NCBI GenBank assembly: GCA_903894975.1
Contig: CAITSE010000217.1
Coordinates: forward strand, 1 to 34,311
Direction of reading: 5' to 3'
Source of the DNA: an uncultured Lentisphaerota bacterium
GTDB taxonomy: Bacteria; Verrucomicrobiota; Lentisphaeria; Oligosphaerales; CAITYL01
DNA: 34,311 nucleotides
The notes beneath the pieces are model-generated. The model ran no database searches. It was not told the origin of the DNA and was given only the letters and a program-made list of their open reading frames with translations. Both the position numbers and the translations under genes were made by a program. Numbering within the stretch: position 1 is the stretch's first letter; each line of letters begins with the position of its first letter. This document shows, one piece after another, positions 8,801 to 15,944 of this stretch.

Positions 8801-9996
8801 GCCTGTCGTTTGCCTCCGGAAAAGTCTGTATGTTCTACGGAAACGTGACGCAGGCCGTGGTGCCGGACGCGGACCGCGGCCAGGTGCTGCGCGTCCAGTT
8901 CGGCAAGGTCAATCAGGGTTGGCATGGCGGCGTCTGGAGTCCCATGCCGGCGCCGGCGAATATCAAGCCGGAAGACTGTCTGGGTTTCGGCTTTTCCTTC
9001 AAGGGCGACGGCACGGCGCCCAAGGACGCCTTCCTGACCTTGAAAACTGGCGACGGCATCCCCTACCAAAGCAAGGGGTTGCGGGCGATTTTTGAGTCTG
9101 ACGCCTGGCAGGATGTGATCCTCAAGCCGGAAGACTTCAGGCTCGCCCCCGACTATGCCGCCAAACATCCGGAGGAAGCCAAGACCCTGCCGGCCCGCCC
9201 GGACTGGAAGAGCGTGAACCGGGTGGACTTTGTCTGCCTGGGCCCGCTCATGGATCAGCAGTCCGTAGGGTTGTTCGGCGAGTTTTTCTTCATCCTCGCC
9301 AGCGCCCCTGAAACCACGGCCATGACCGCAACGGCGCTGCACGCGCTCCTGCCGCCGGCCGGGATGCCGCCGGCGCCGCGCATCACCATCCCGTACGCTC
9401 CGGAGGCCGCGATCCGCGCCGACGGCGAGTTCCGCGAGCCGGAATGGAAAAAGGCGCTGGGCATCGCCATGGACGAGGCGCAGGTGCCGGCCTGGCATTT
9501 CTTCGGCAGCCACGTCGTCGAAGGCAAGCCGGTCAACGGCGAAGGCGCCAATTTCTGGCTGCTGGCCACCAAAGACGGTCTGGCGCTGGCCACTGAAATT
9601 CACAAGGGAGTGCCCGGCATCGTGACCGAAAAAAGCGAGTGGTACGGCGGCGACTGCCTGGAGGTCTTCACCGATGTGGAGAACAAGGGCGGCAAGCCGA
9701 CCGCCCATCTCTTCCTCGCCTACTGCCGGCCCAACCTGGACCGGGCCAGCGCCAGCGACAATGGCATCCAGATCGGCCGCGCCAAACTGACGGACGGGTA
9801 TGTGCTGGAAGCCCTGATCCCCTGGAAGGCCCTGGGCTTTGCCCAAATGCCCGACGGTGAATTCGGGCTGGAATTCCAGGTCGACTTTGCCCAGCCCGGC
9901 GCCGGCCGCACCCTGCAGATGACCTACGGCACCGGCACCAATGAAGCGTTCATCAATTCCGCCCATTACCTGAAGGTCAAGATCGGGAAACCGTAG
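5818..9996 (+). CDS. Secreted clan GH-A-like glycoside hydrolase with C-terminal binding modules
   Basis: A 1392-residue exported enzyme. I chose ATG 5818 because AAAGAGA lies eight bases upstream and a signal peptide follows: a basic N region, then MASTFLFLASLAAPLHA ending near residue 47. The frame is open back to 5461, but that part is intergenic repeat. Residues about 100-560 look like a (beta/alpha)8 barrel: FADGTPVRFWGTT, FHHND, RGIYVYLDF, then EIINEN with Asn277-Glu278 as the likely acid/base of clan GH-A. Glu468 in INGEWAGG is a candidate nucleophile. Residues about 1020-1160 form a beta-rich module also found inside the next gene. Residues about 1190-1392 resemble a family 9 carbohydrate-binding domain (YVLEALIPWKALG). 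The exact GH family and substrate are not clear; a plant cell-wall or similar polysaccharide is inferred from the neighbours. Confidence 0.82.
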   Translation: MPKSHLVPLTIRLRSAFRHGALTKSAGLHLMASTFLFLASLAAPLHAAAPARQIPLAPPADVLPDAADLVPWPEKAYPVFAAGSVANVGEWLLDAPAGKHGFVKSLPDGQLAFADGTPVRFWGTTTVFGMTFPEKPEEIAVLADAIAASGYNLVRFHHNDMQGAGLGYLQTKPTPSNYLLDPKMIDRLDRFAAELYKRGIYVYLDFVDFRSALPEDGLEDVEVLKKLDNRGWKGLFPHPKIVEAWKRAVSELLKHKNPYTGRTWGEEPGVATIEIINENGLFWDWNFKINEPMRQWHDAQWNRWLLARYGNRAKLDAQWTDAAGKKGLFDGEDPVAGTVFSPRLGNYLDWDRPYRSKTRGAARVNDYYAFLADAATGFYRDAAQHIRGLGFKGVVVGSHELQGPINQYAEIQGTGALASHLYANRLTAWNARPTTRGAVSEGVNVKTNNWFANLPRIKAQGIPGINGEWAGGGLVQRADVNLAVAAMTSFQGVTQSLHFSYAHRWTGVPMNAYDTTIDYQQYINSFSNTHSSVHDAPWMVVNRICAPLFIRRDFAKPRVTAHLAFSAEDRFEQNLHALGLSGGSGTIGDAAVFLPELHNVECAFFDQAYQGDADVVFMTGRTASGDYRKAKHAVLIGDNPYTDRYHKTRDLGVPARFVNPNAKIVTLDAPVTFTVSAPWEAERTLAFDRLEGAVELASIPKGAQPIGKSADGKYTLGWFDDRFLVLPNGRAFQSRIGDIQWLYRLYLAAGKRWNLDVADNAVENTFYRSDTRELTVDWASGTLVLDTPRTQGFSGLMGWRENNATRNLTCTVDVPYANVLATSADGKPLAESRRMLLVATGRMKNTGQELGQDKNGFPNFVKTGKSPMLVEALRGKVSLASGLASSLVVYALDCEGRRLGKVETAVADGRLSFALSPKWGSIWFEIAAPDVAGPAAPATTPAVSWPLAETVRTTTPPAPVLVELRQLLAAAAPKPPAAAQAAVAAATGKDVRFSSLSFASGKVCMFYGNVTQAVVPDADRGQVLRVQFGKVNQGWHGGVWSPMPAPANIKPEDCLGFGFSFKGDGTAPKDAFLTLKTGDGIPYQSKGLRAIFESDAWQDVILKPEDFRLAPDYAAKHPEEAKTLPARPDWKSVNRVDFVCLGPLMDQQSVGLFGEFFFILASAPETTAMTATALHALLPPAGMPPAPRITIPYAPEAAIRADGEFREPEWKKALGIAMDEAQVPAWHFFGSHVVEGKPVNGEGANFWLLATKDGLALATEIHKGVPGIVTEKSEWYGGDCLEVFTDVENKGGKPTAHLFLAYCRPNLDRASASDNGIQIGRAKLTDGYVLEALIPWKALGFAQMPDGEFGLEFQVDFAQPGAGRTLQMTYGTGTNEAFINSAHYLKVKIGKP

Positions 9997-10029
9997 TTGG
10001 ACAAGTCCGACAAGTCCGACCGGTCGGAC
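9997..10029. terminator. Word repeat ending in a 16-bp palindrome after the hydrolase gene
   Basis: Copies of AAGTCCGAC follow directly after the stop codon and run into the perfect palindrome GTCCGACCGGTCGGAC (10014-10029), which is followed by GTTTGGTT. It may act as a weak terminator. It is also one of the stuttering intergenic words seen elsewhere here. Confidence 0.45.
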
Positions 10030-10082
10030 AGTTTGGTTCTGCGAACTTCGCAAATGTTACACCATAGAAACCAGAAACGCCC

Positions 10083-12740
10083 ATGAATGATTCCGTTTTC
10101 CGTCCGTTCCGTTCGCTCTGCGCCGCCACGGTGGCCCTGGGTGCCATGACCGTCACGGCGGCCTCGCCGAGCCCTGAAACCGCGCCGCCGGCGGGCAAGG
10201 GATGGGAACCCTGCGGCTGGGGCGGCGGCGGGTATTTTTGGGCAACAATCTTTCACCCGGCGAAGGACGGCGTGATCTACCTGGGGCTGGACGTGGGCGG
10301 CGTCGCCAAGACGACGGACCATGGCCTGAATTGGCGGATCATGAACCAGGGACTGACAAATTACGCCGTGTACTCCCTGGCCGTGGACCGTACCAACCCC
10401 GAGACCGTGTACGCGGCCACGGAGGACGGCCTGCACAAGAGCACCAATGGCGGCGAGCGCTGGCAGCGTCTCCCGAACACCGGCCGCAAGGAACTGCGGA
10501 TCACTGCGGAACGCGGCCGCAGCGTCCGCGCCATTGCCGTGGATCCGACCAATGGCAATAACCTTTATGCGGCCAGCCCCGGCGGCAAGGTCTACAAATC
10601 CCGCGACGGCGGCCAGAGCTGGAGCCTGGCCTATGAGAAAAAGAACCAGCCGGAAGCGCCCGACGTCCTGGAGATCCAGTTCGGCAAGGTCAATGGCGAG
10701 TATTACGGGGACATCTGGCTCCCGCTGGAGTTTCCCGCCGGCGTCAAGCCCGAGGAGTGCTTCGGCTTCGGCTTCTCCTTCAAGGGGGACAAGACCCAGC
10801 CGAAACAATCCGTGTTGATCTTGAAAATGGCCGACGGCGTCAGCTATCAAAGCAAAAACCTCAACGAACTGTTCAAGGATGACCAGTGGCGGGACGTGGT
10901 CCTGGGGGCGTCGGATTTCACCCTTGATCCCGCGTACGTCAAGAGGAACCCAGAGAAAGCCCAGACCTTGCCCGCCGCCCCCGATTGGGCCGCCGTCAAA
11001 CGAGTGGACTTCGTCTGCTCCGGCAACCTTCCGGCGGAGGCGTATCTGGCCAAGCTGCGCCGGTTTTTCTTCGCCGTCACGCGCACCCCGGACGGGCGGA
11101 CCGGCACGGCGGCGGCGCCGCTGCTTTTGACGGCCCGGGACTTTGTGGCCGACAAGACGGTTCAGACCATCGCCAATGTCAATCTTGGCGGGCCCCTGCC
11201 CGGGTCCGTTTATGCCGTCGCCGTCGCCGCAAAGAAACCGTCCCTGGTGGTGGCGGCCACGAATGATGCGGGCCTGGTGCTGAGCGAAGACGCGGGCCAA
11301 ACCTGGCGCGAGCTGGACGCCCCGAAAAAAGCGTCATGCGCGGTGTTTGCCGAGACCGATCCGGGCATCCTGTACGGATCCTTCTTCACGGACGGGATCT
11401 GGAAATCCACCGACACCGGCAAGACCTGGGCGCGCAGCTCGGAAGGGATTCCCGCGAACGCCGCCCTGCTTGAAGTCACCGTCAGTCCGGTCAATCCCCT
11501 CGACGTGTATGCCACGGGGGACGGGGCGGCCTGCCTGTCCAACGACGGGGGCCAGACCTGGAAGAAAGTCGCACCCTTGCGCGTTGACCTGGAAGGGAAT
11601 CCGACGCGTCATTATAGCGGCACCAGCCCCACCGCGAACATCTCCAGAACGAAAAACATTGCCATCAATCCGTTGAACCCCAAGGAATTGTTCATCGCCG
11701 CCGACTGGCGTTCGGCCTGGAGCGGTGACGGCGGCCTCACCTGGCAGGAACGCGAGCGCGGCGCGGACATCTCCTGCATCACCGACATCCGCTTCAGCAA
11801 CGGCCGGGTCTATGTGACCGCCATGGACGAGGGCGTCCTGGTTTCGGAGAACAATGGTCAGGCGTGGCGCCAGCTTTGGCCACTCAAATACATCGAGGCG
11901 GTGAGCGGCCATTGCTGGCGGGTGGCGGTCAACCATATCCAGGGCGTGGATCATATCGTGAGCGCCTTCAGCCCCTGGAACAACAAGCCCAAGACCAACA
12001 TTGTCGTCGTCAGCGAGGACGGCGGGAAAACCAGCCAGGTGGTCAAGAGCGGTCTTCCCGACTATCAGATCAAGCCCAACACGATGTGGGGCCAGGGATA
12101 TATCCGGGCGCTGGCGGCCGATCCGGCCAACCCCGAGGTTTTCTATGCCGGCATTGACGGCGACCCGGAACCCGGCAAGAGCGGCGGCGGGATTTTCAAA
12201 TCCGAAGACGGCGGACGCAATTGGAAACAGCTTCCCAACCAGCCCGGCAGCCGCCGCATGTATTACGGCCTGGCCGTGGATCCAACCGATTCCAAACGGA
12301 TTTTTTGGGGCAGTTGCGGAACGAACGGCGGCGTCTGGAGGAGCGAGAACGGCGGCGACTCCTGGGAAAACGTGTTGCGCAACGAAACCTTTTTCTGGAA
12401 CGTCCTGGTGACCAGGGAGGGCGTGGTCTATGCCAGCGGCGCCAATCTCTGGCGGAGTTCCGACCACGGGAAAAGCTGGACGAAACTGACGACGTTCACC
12501 AACGGCCGGGCCATTGTCGCCCTGGAGGCCGACCCGCGCGATTCCAAAACCCTATGGATTGCCGCAACCACCTGGAACGGAAGCTCGGACGGCGGGATTT
12601 ATAAGACCGTGGACGGCGGCGCCACCTGGCAGGAAATCACCGGAAACATTCAGTACGTGAAACCGCAGATTCTGCGTTTCAATCCCGCGACCAACGAACT
12701 TTGGGCGGGCTGGGTCGGGCTGTACAAGATCAAACAATGA
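10083..12740 (+). CDS. Secreted Asp-box (BNR/VPS10-like) beta-propeller protein with an inserted module
   Basis: An 885-residue exported protein with signal peptide MNDSVFRPFRSLCAATVALG..TAAS. About a dozen Asp-box motifs (S/T-x-D-x-G-x-x-W) are visible, such as KTTDHGLNW, KSTNGGERW, LSEDAGQTW, KSTDTGKTW, KSEDGGRNW, RSENGGDSW and KTVDGGATW. They define one or two multi-bladed propellers of the sialidase/GH74/VPS10 type. Between the third and fourth boxes, residues about 193-334 are a module closely similar to one in the preceding hydrolase (IQFGKVN, GFGFSFKGD, YQSK, RVDFVC). A GH74-like xyloglucan-acting role is possible, but I see no decisive catalytic residues, and a binding role is equally possible. 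It lies 86 bases after the hydrolase gene, in the same direction. Confidence 0.82.
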   Translation: MNDSVFRPFRSLCAATVALGAMTVTAASPSPETAPPAGKGWEPCGWGGGGYFWATIFHPAKDGVIYLGLDVGGVAKTTDHGLNWRIMNQGLTNYAVYSLAVDRTNPETVYAATEDGLHKSTNGGERWQRLPNTGRKELRITAERGRSVRAIAVDPTNGNNLYAASPGGKVYKSRDGGQSWSLAYEKKNQPEAPDVLEIQFGKVNGEYYGDIWLPLEFPAGVKPEECFGFGFSFKGDKTQPKQSVLILKMADGVSYQSKNLNELFKDDQWRDVVLGASDFTLDPAYVKRNPEKAQTLPAAPDWAAVKRVDFVCSGNLPAEAYLAKLRRFFFAVTRTPDGRTGTAAAPLLLTARDFVADKTVQTIANVNLGGPLPGSVYAVAVAAKKPSLVVAATNDAGLVLSEDAGQTWRELDAPKKASCAVFAETDPGILYGSFFTDGIWKSTDTGKTWARSSEGIPANAALLEVTVSPVNPLDVYATGDGAACLSNDGGQTWKKVAPLRVDLEGNPTRHYSGTSPTANISRTKNIAINPLNPKELFIAADWRSAWSGDGGLTWQERERGADISCITDIRFSNGRVYVTAMDEGVLVSENNGQAWRQLWPLKYIEAVSGHCWRVAVNHIQGVDHIVSAFSPWNNKPKTNIVVVSEDGGKTSQVVKSGLPDYQIKPNTMWGQGYIRALAADPANPEVFYAGIDGDPEPGKSGGGIFKSEDGGRNWKQLPNQPGSRRMYYGLAVDPTDSKRIFWGSCGTNGGVWRSENGGDSWENVLRNETFFWNVLVTREGVVYASGANLWRSSDHGKSWTKLTTFTNGRAIVALEADPRDSKTLWIAATTWNGSSDGGIYKTVDGGATWQEITGNIQYVKPQILRFNPATNELWAGWVGLYKIKQ

Positions 12741-12808
12741 AGCCCGGCCAAGCCGGAGCCAAGTTTGCGGTGCTATGCAAGCGTTGCGGCCGGCTTGCCC
12801 GGGCTACT
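12741..12808 (-). repeat. 68-nt palindromic REP-like element, copy 2
   Basis: The reverse complement matches 121-188 over the full length with about eight differences, keeping the AGCCCGG-CAAGCCGG ends and the GCATAGCACC core. It begins at the base after the propeller gene's stop codon, where its stem could end or protect the transcript. Confidence 0.85.
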
Positions 12809-12877
12809 GTTGGTGTTGCCAAAAGTAAATCTTTACCAGAAGAGGCGCTTGCAGAACTCCGTCCTGCCAGCAAAGAA

Positions 12878-13012
12878 GGGTTCAGGGTGTCAGGGTTCAG
12901 GAAGCAGAATACAACCCTTTAATAATCTGACAGTTGCTTTCCCGAACCCTGAACCCCGACCCCGACCCCTGAACCCCGAACCCTGAACCCCGACCCCGAC
13001 CCCGAACCCCGG
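12878..13012. repeat. Low-complexity CCCTGAACCCCGA word repeats
   Basis: GGGTTCAGGGTGTCAGGGTTC (12878-12898) is followed at 12941-13012 by many copies of the opposite-strand words CCCTGAA, CCCCGAA and CCCCGAC. The two blocks are complementary and could pair. Together with the REP element this accounts for most of the 349-base gap; I see no gene in it. Confidence 0.75.
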
Positions 13013-13089
13013 CTCTTGCCTCGCGGTACTTCTGCAAGAGCCTCAGAAAACCACGATTTTTACTCGGAAAGTTTAAAAAGGGCTTGCAC

Positions 13090-14133
13090 ATGAAAATTCA
13101 ACACGTGGTGGTGACGGACACGCGGCAGGTCGAACTGCAAGCGGCCGAACTGGACGAAACGCTGGCGCCGGATGAGTTCCTGGTACGGACGGAACGGACG
13201 TTCATCAGCGCGGGAACCGAGCTGGCGAACTACACCGGCAAAGAGCCGGCGGTCTACCAGAAAGGCTCCTGGTGCGCGTACCCGTGGCGTTCGGGGTATG
13301 CGAACGTGGGCGTGGTCGAGGCGATCGGAACGGCGGTGTCGCGGGTGGCCGCGGGCCAGCGGGTGCTCACCTTCGCCAACCACGCCTCGCACGCCAAGGT
13401 CAGCCAGAACCTGTTTGCGGCGGCGGTGCCCGACGGCATGGATTCCGGCGCCGCGGCGGCCTCGCGGATGGCCGGCGTCGCCACCGCCGCCATGGTCATG
13501 GCGGACCGCTCCCAGCACCAGCCGGTGGTGCTGGTGTTCGGCCTCGGCATGGTCGGCAACCTGGCGGCGCAATCGTTCCGGATTCTCGGGGCGAAGGTCG
13601 TCGGCGTCGACCCGCTTCCGGCGCGCCGCCGCCTCGCCGAACGCTGCGGGATCGCCAACACCCTCCCCGGCGGAGAGCTTGCGGCGCTGAAACAAGAGCT
13701 CCTGCGGCTCGCCGGTGTGGAACAGGCCGACATCTGCATTGAAGCCACCGGACTGACGCCGGTGCTCCTCCAGGCGCTTGCGCTGACGGTGGACGTCGGC
13801 CAATTGATCCTGCTGGGTTCTCCGCGCGTTCCGGTCGAGGGAAATCTCACCGCTGCCTTCAGCGACATTCACTGCCGGAACATCATTGTCCGCGGCGCCC
13901 TGGAATGGTGCCTGCCGGTGTACCCCACGAAAAACATCTGGGGCGGACGGACCCTCCCGCTTCTGTCGCTGTGGGACAAGCAGCGGATGATCTTCGACTG
14001 GATGGCCGACGGACGCCTGTTCGTCGAGCCTCTGATTTCGCACCGGCTTCCCCCCACCCGCATCAAGGATGCCTACGAGGGGTTGCTCACCTCGCCCGAG
14101 ACCTTCACAGGCGTCGTCCTTGACTGGGCATGA
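13090..14133 (+). CDS. Medium-chain (MDR) zinc-type dehydrogenase/oxidoreductase
   Basis: A 347-residue cytoplasmic NAD(P)-dependent oxidoreductase of the alcohol dehydrogenase-like MDR superfamily. AAAAAGGG lies about eight bases before ATG 13090, which is preferred over the in-frame TTG at 13084. The N-terminal GroES-like domain carries SAGTELANYTG and the WRSGYANVGVVEAIG stretch. The Rossmann fold starts at VLVFGLGMVGNLAAQ (Gly151, Gly153, Gly156), followed by the acidic residue in VVGVDP at the expected distance. The usual structural-zinc four-Cys lobe is not evident. Its place among hydrolases and sugar genes suggests oxidation of a sugar or polyol, but the substrate cannot be read from the sequence. 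Confidence 0.85.
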   Translation: MKIQHVVVTDTRQVELQAAELDETLAPDEFLVRTERTFISAGTELANYTGKEPAVYQKGSWCAYPWRSGYANVGVVEAIGTAVSRVAAGQRVLTFANHASHAKVSQNLFAAAVPDGMDSGAAAASRMAGVATAAMVMADRSQHQPVVLVFGLGMVGNLAAQSFRILGAKVVGVDPLPARRRLAERCGIANTLPGGELAALKQELLRLAGVEQADICIEATGLTPVLLQALALTVDVGQLILLGSPRVPVEGNLTAAFSDIHCRNIIVRGALEWCLPVYPTKNIWGGRTLPLLSLWDKQRMIFDWMADGRLFVEPLISHRLPPTRIKDAYEGLLTSPETFTGVVLDWA

Positions 14134-14173
14134 ACAGCTTCACCTTGATTCCCGATCCCAACAAAACGTTTTT

Positions 14174-14243
14174 AACAGAAGTTCGCAAAGATCACGAAGG
14201 TTTTCCCATTCAACCCATTGCGGAACCTTTGCGGCCTTCTGTT
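14174..14243. repeat. Imperfect inverted repeat between the dehydrogenase and deoC
   Basis: AACAGAAGTTCGCAAAG (14174-14190) and CTTTGCGGCCTTCTGTT (14227-14243) are inverted copies with two mismatches in 17. Words of the same CGCAAAG type reappear upstream of prfA (34160-34190). It may end the dehydrogenase transcript or be another foldback relic. Confidence 0.55.
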
Positions 14244-14306
14244 CAACAAAGTTAAACCGCTTGTGAATAATTCAGGGTAGATTGATACCCGCAGAAAGTA
14301 TAGGAC

Positions 14307-14987
14307 ATGAACATCAACCAATACCTTGACGCGGCTATTCTCAAACCGGAGACCTCCATCAAGGAGGCGGTCGCCGCCATCCACGAGTGCCTGACGTACA
14401 AGGCCCTGACGGTCTGTGTCCGTCCCTGCGACATCGAGATGGCCACGCTCTTGTGCCGGGGGAGCGGAACCCTGGTCGGCTGTGTGCTGAATTTTCCTCA
14501 CGGGAATGATACCAGCGCGGCCAAGCACGCGGAAGCGGAACTGTATGTGAAGAGAGGCGTTGCGGAAATCGACATGGTGGCGAACTTTTCCCTGGCCAGA
14601 TCCGGCGAATGGAAGTGGTATGAGAAGGACATCCGGGCGGTTTCCTCCGTGACCCGAAAATCCGGCGTGGTTCTCAAGGTGATTTTTGAGACCTGCTACC
14701 TGTCCCTCGACGAGATCCGGCGTTGCACCAAGGCCGCCCGGGCGGCCGGCGCGGACTTTGTCAAAACCTCGACCGGTTTCGGCACCGGCGGCGCCACGGA
14801 CGAGGCGGTCAAGGCGATGCTGGAAGCCGCGGAAGGAAAAATCAAGGTCAAGCCCTCCGGCGGGATCCGTGACTTCGCCCGGGCCAAGCACCTTCTCGAT
14901 ATGGGCTGTCACCGGCTCGGGGTGAATTTCAGTTCGGTCGCGGCGATTTGCGCCGGCGGAAAAGCGGCGGGGACGGATTCGTATTAA
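14307..14987 (+). CDS. deoC: Deoxyribose-phosphate aldolase
   Basis: A 226-residue class I aldolase of the DeoC/DERA family, which reversibly splits 2-deoxyribose 5-phosphate into glyceraldehyde 3-phosphate and acetaldehyde. The catalytic set is present: Asp89 in EIDMV, Lys124 in LKVIFET, the Schiff-base Lys153 in FVKTSTGF, and Lys182 in VKPSGG. The length is slightly short of typical bacterial DeoC but complete. It is followed 21 bases later by a ribokinase gene, so the pair probably serves pentose or deoxysugar use. In this polysaccharide-degrading neighbourhood the true substrate could be another short sugar phosphate. Confidence 0.93.
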   Translation: MNINQYLDAAILKPETSIKEAVAAIHECLTYKALTVCVRPCDIEMATLLCRGSGTLVGCVLNFPHGNDTSAAKHAEAELYVKRGVAEIDMVANFSLARSGEWKWYEKDIRAVSSVTRKSGVVLKVIFETCYLSLDEIRRCTKAARAAGADFVKTSTGFGTGGATDEAVKAMLEAAEGKIKVKPSGGIRDFARAKHLLDMGCHRLGVNFSSVAAICAGGKAAGTDSY

Positions 14988-15008
14988 GCCGCACACGAGG
15001 GCCAGGCG

Positions 15009-15944
15009 TTGAAACCGAAAAAACAGATAACTGTCATCGGCAGTTCCAATGTCGATTTCATTATGAAGGCCCCGCATCTTCCGCAGGTGGGGGAGACCGT
15101 CACCGACTGCGTCTTTCAGCAAACGTTCGGAGGCAAGGGCGCGAACCAGGCGGTCGCGGCGGCGCGGGCCGGCGGACGAGTGACTTTTGTCACCTGTCTC
15201 GGAGACGATCTGTATGCGCCGATCCTGATTGAAAATCTGAAGAAAGACGGGATCAACGTGGCGCGCATCCAGCGGGTTCCGGAGGCCGCCACCGGTTCGG
15301 CCCTGGTCATGTTTGACGGTTCCGGCGAAAATTATCTGACGGTCTCGCCCGGTTCCAACTACAGCCTGACGCCGCAACGAGTCCGGGCCTGCGAAAAGCT
15401 CATCGCCGGCAGCGCGATGGTGCTGTTGCAGATGGAAATCCCCCTGGAAAGCAATCTGGAAGTCCTGGCCCTCGCCTCGCGGCATCAGGTTCCCGTCCTG
15501 TACAACTACGCGCCGGTCCGGGACGCCTCCATCCCGGTGACCGGAGCCATGTCCGGGCTGGTGGTCAATGAAATCGAAGCCGCGGCGCTGCTCGGGGTGA
15601 GGCGAGTGACGGTCCAAGATGCCGTGGCTGCCGCCGAGGCCCTGCGCCGGAAAGGTCCGGGGTTTGTCGTCATCACGCTTGGCGCCAAAGGTTCCGTGGC
15701 TTCTTCGGCATCAGGAACCAGGCGGATTCCGGCCTGGAAAGTCCGGCCGGTGGATACCACGGCCGCCGGCGACACGTTTTGCGGCGCGTTGGCGGCCAGC
15801 CTGGTGGAAGGGGCGCCCCTGGTCAATGCCGTCACGTTCGCCACGACCGCCTCGGCGCTGAGCGTCACCAGGATGGGCGCGCAACCGTCGATTCCGTTCC
15901 GTGATGAAATCAATAACTTCCTTGAAACCAGAGAGATGCCATGA
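15009..15944 (+). CDS. rbsK: Ribokinase / PfkB-family sugar kinase
   Basis: A 311-residue PfkB-family kinase. The start is TTG 15009, supported by GAGGG at 14997-15001, seven bases upstream. The N-terminal signature GSSNVDF and the GGKGANQAVAAARAGG motif (residues 41-56) are those of ribokinases. The C-terminal DTTAAGDTFCGAL (249-261) holds the anion hole and catalytic Asp255. Ribose to ribose 5-phosphate is the expected reaction, but relatives act on other sugars such as deoxyribose, so the deoC neighbour leaves deoxyribokinase open. Its stop codon overlaps the next start as ATGA, indicating translational coupling to the GH9-like gene. Confidence 0.9.
   Translation: MKPKKQITVIGSSNVDFIMKAPHLPQVGETVTDCVFQQTFGGKGANQAVAAARAGGRVTFVTCLGDDLYAPILIENLKKDGINVARIQRVPEAATGSALVMFDGSGENYLTVSPGSNYSLTPQRVRACEKLIAGSAMVLLQMEIPLESNLEVLALASRHQVPVLYNYAPVRDASIPVTGAMSGLVVNEIEAAALLGVRRVTVQDAVAAAEALRRKGPGFVVITLGAKGSVASSASGTRRIPAWKVRPVDTTAAGDTFCGALAASLVEGAPLVNAVTFATTASALSVTRMGAQPSIPFRDEINNFLETREMP

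Noticed and set aside
12878-13012. CRISPR-like array in the CCCTGAACCCC region
   Set aside because: The units are short, contiguous and degenerate, with no unique spacers of regular length and no cas genes.
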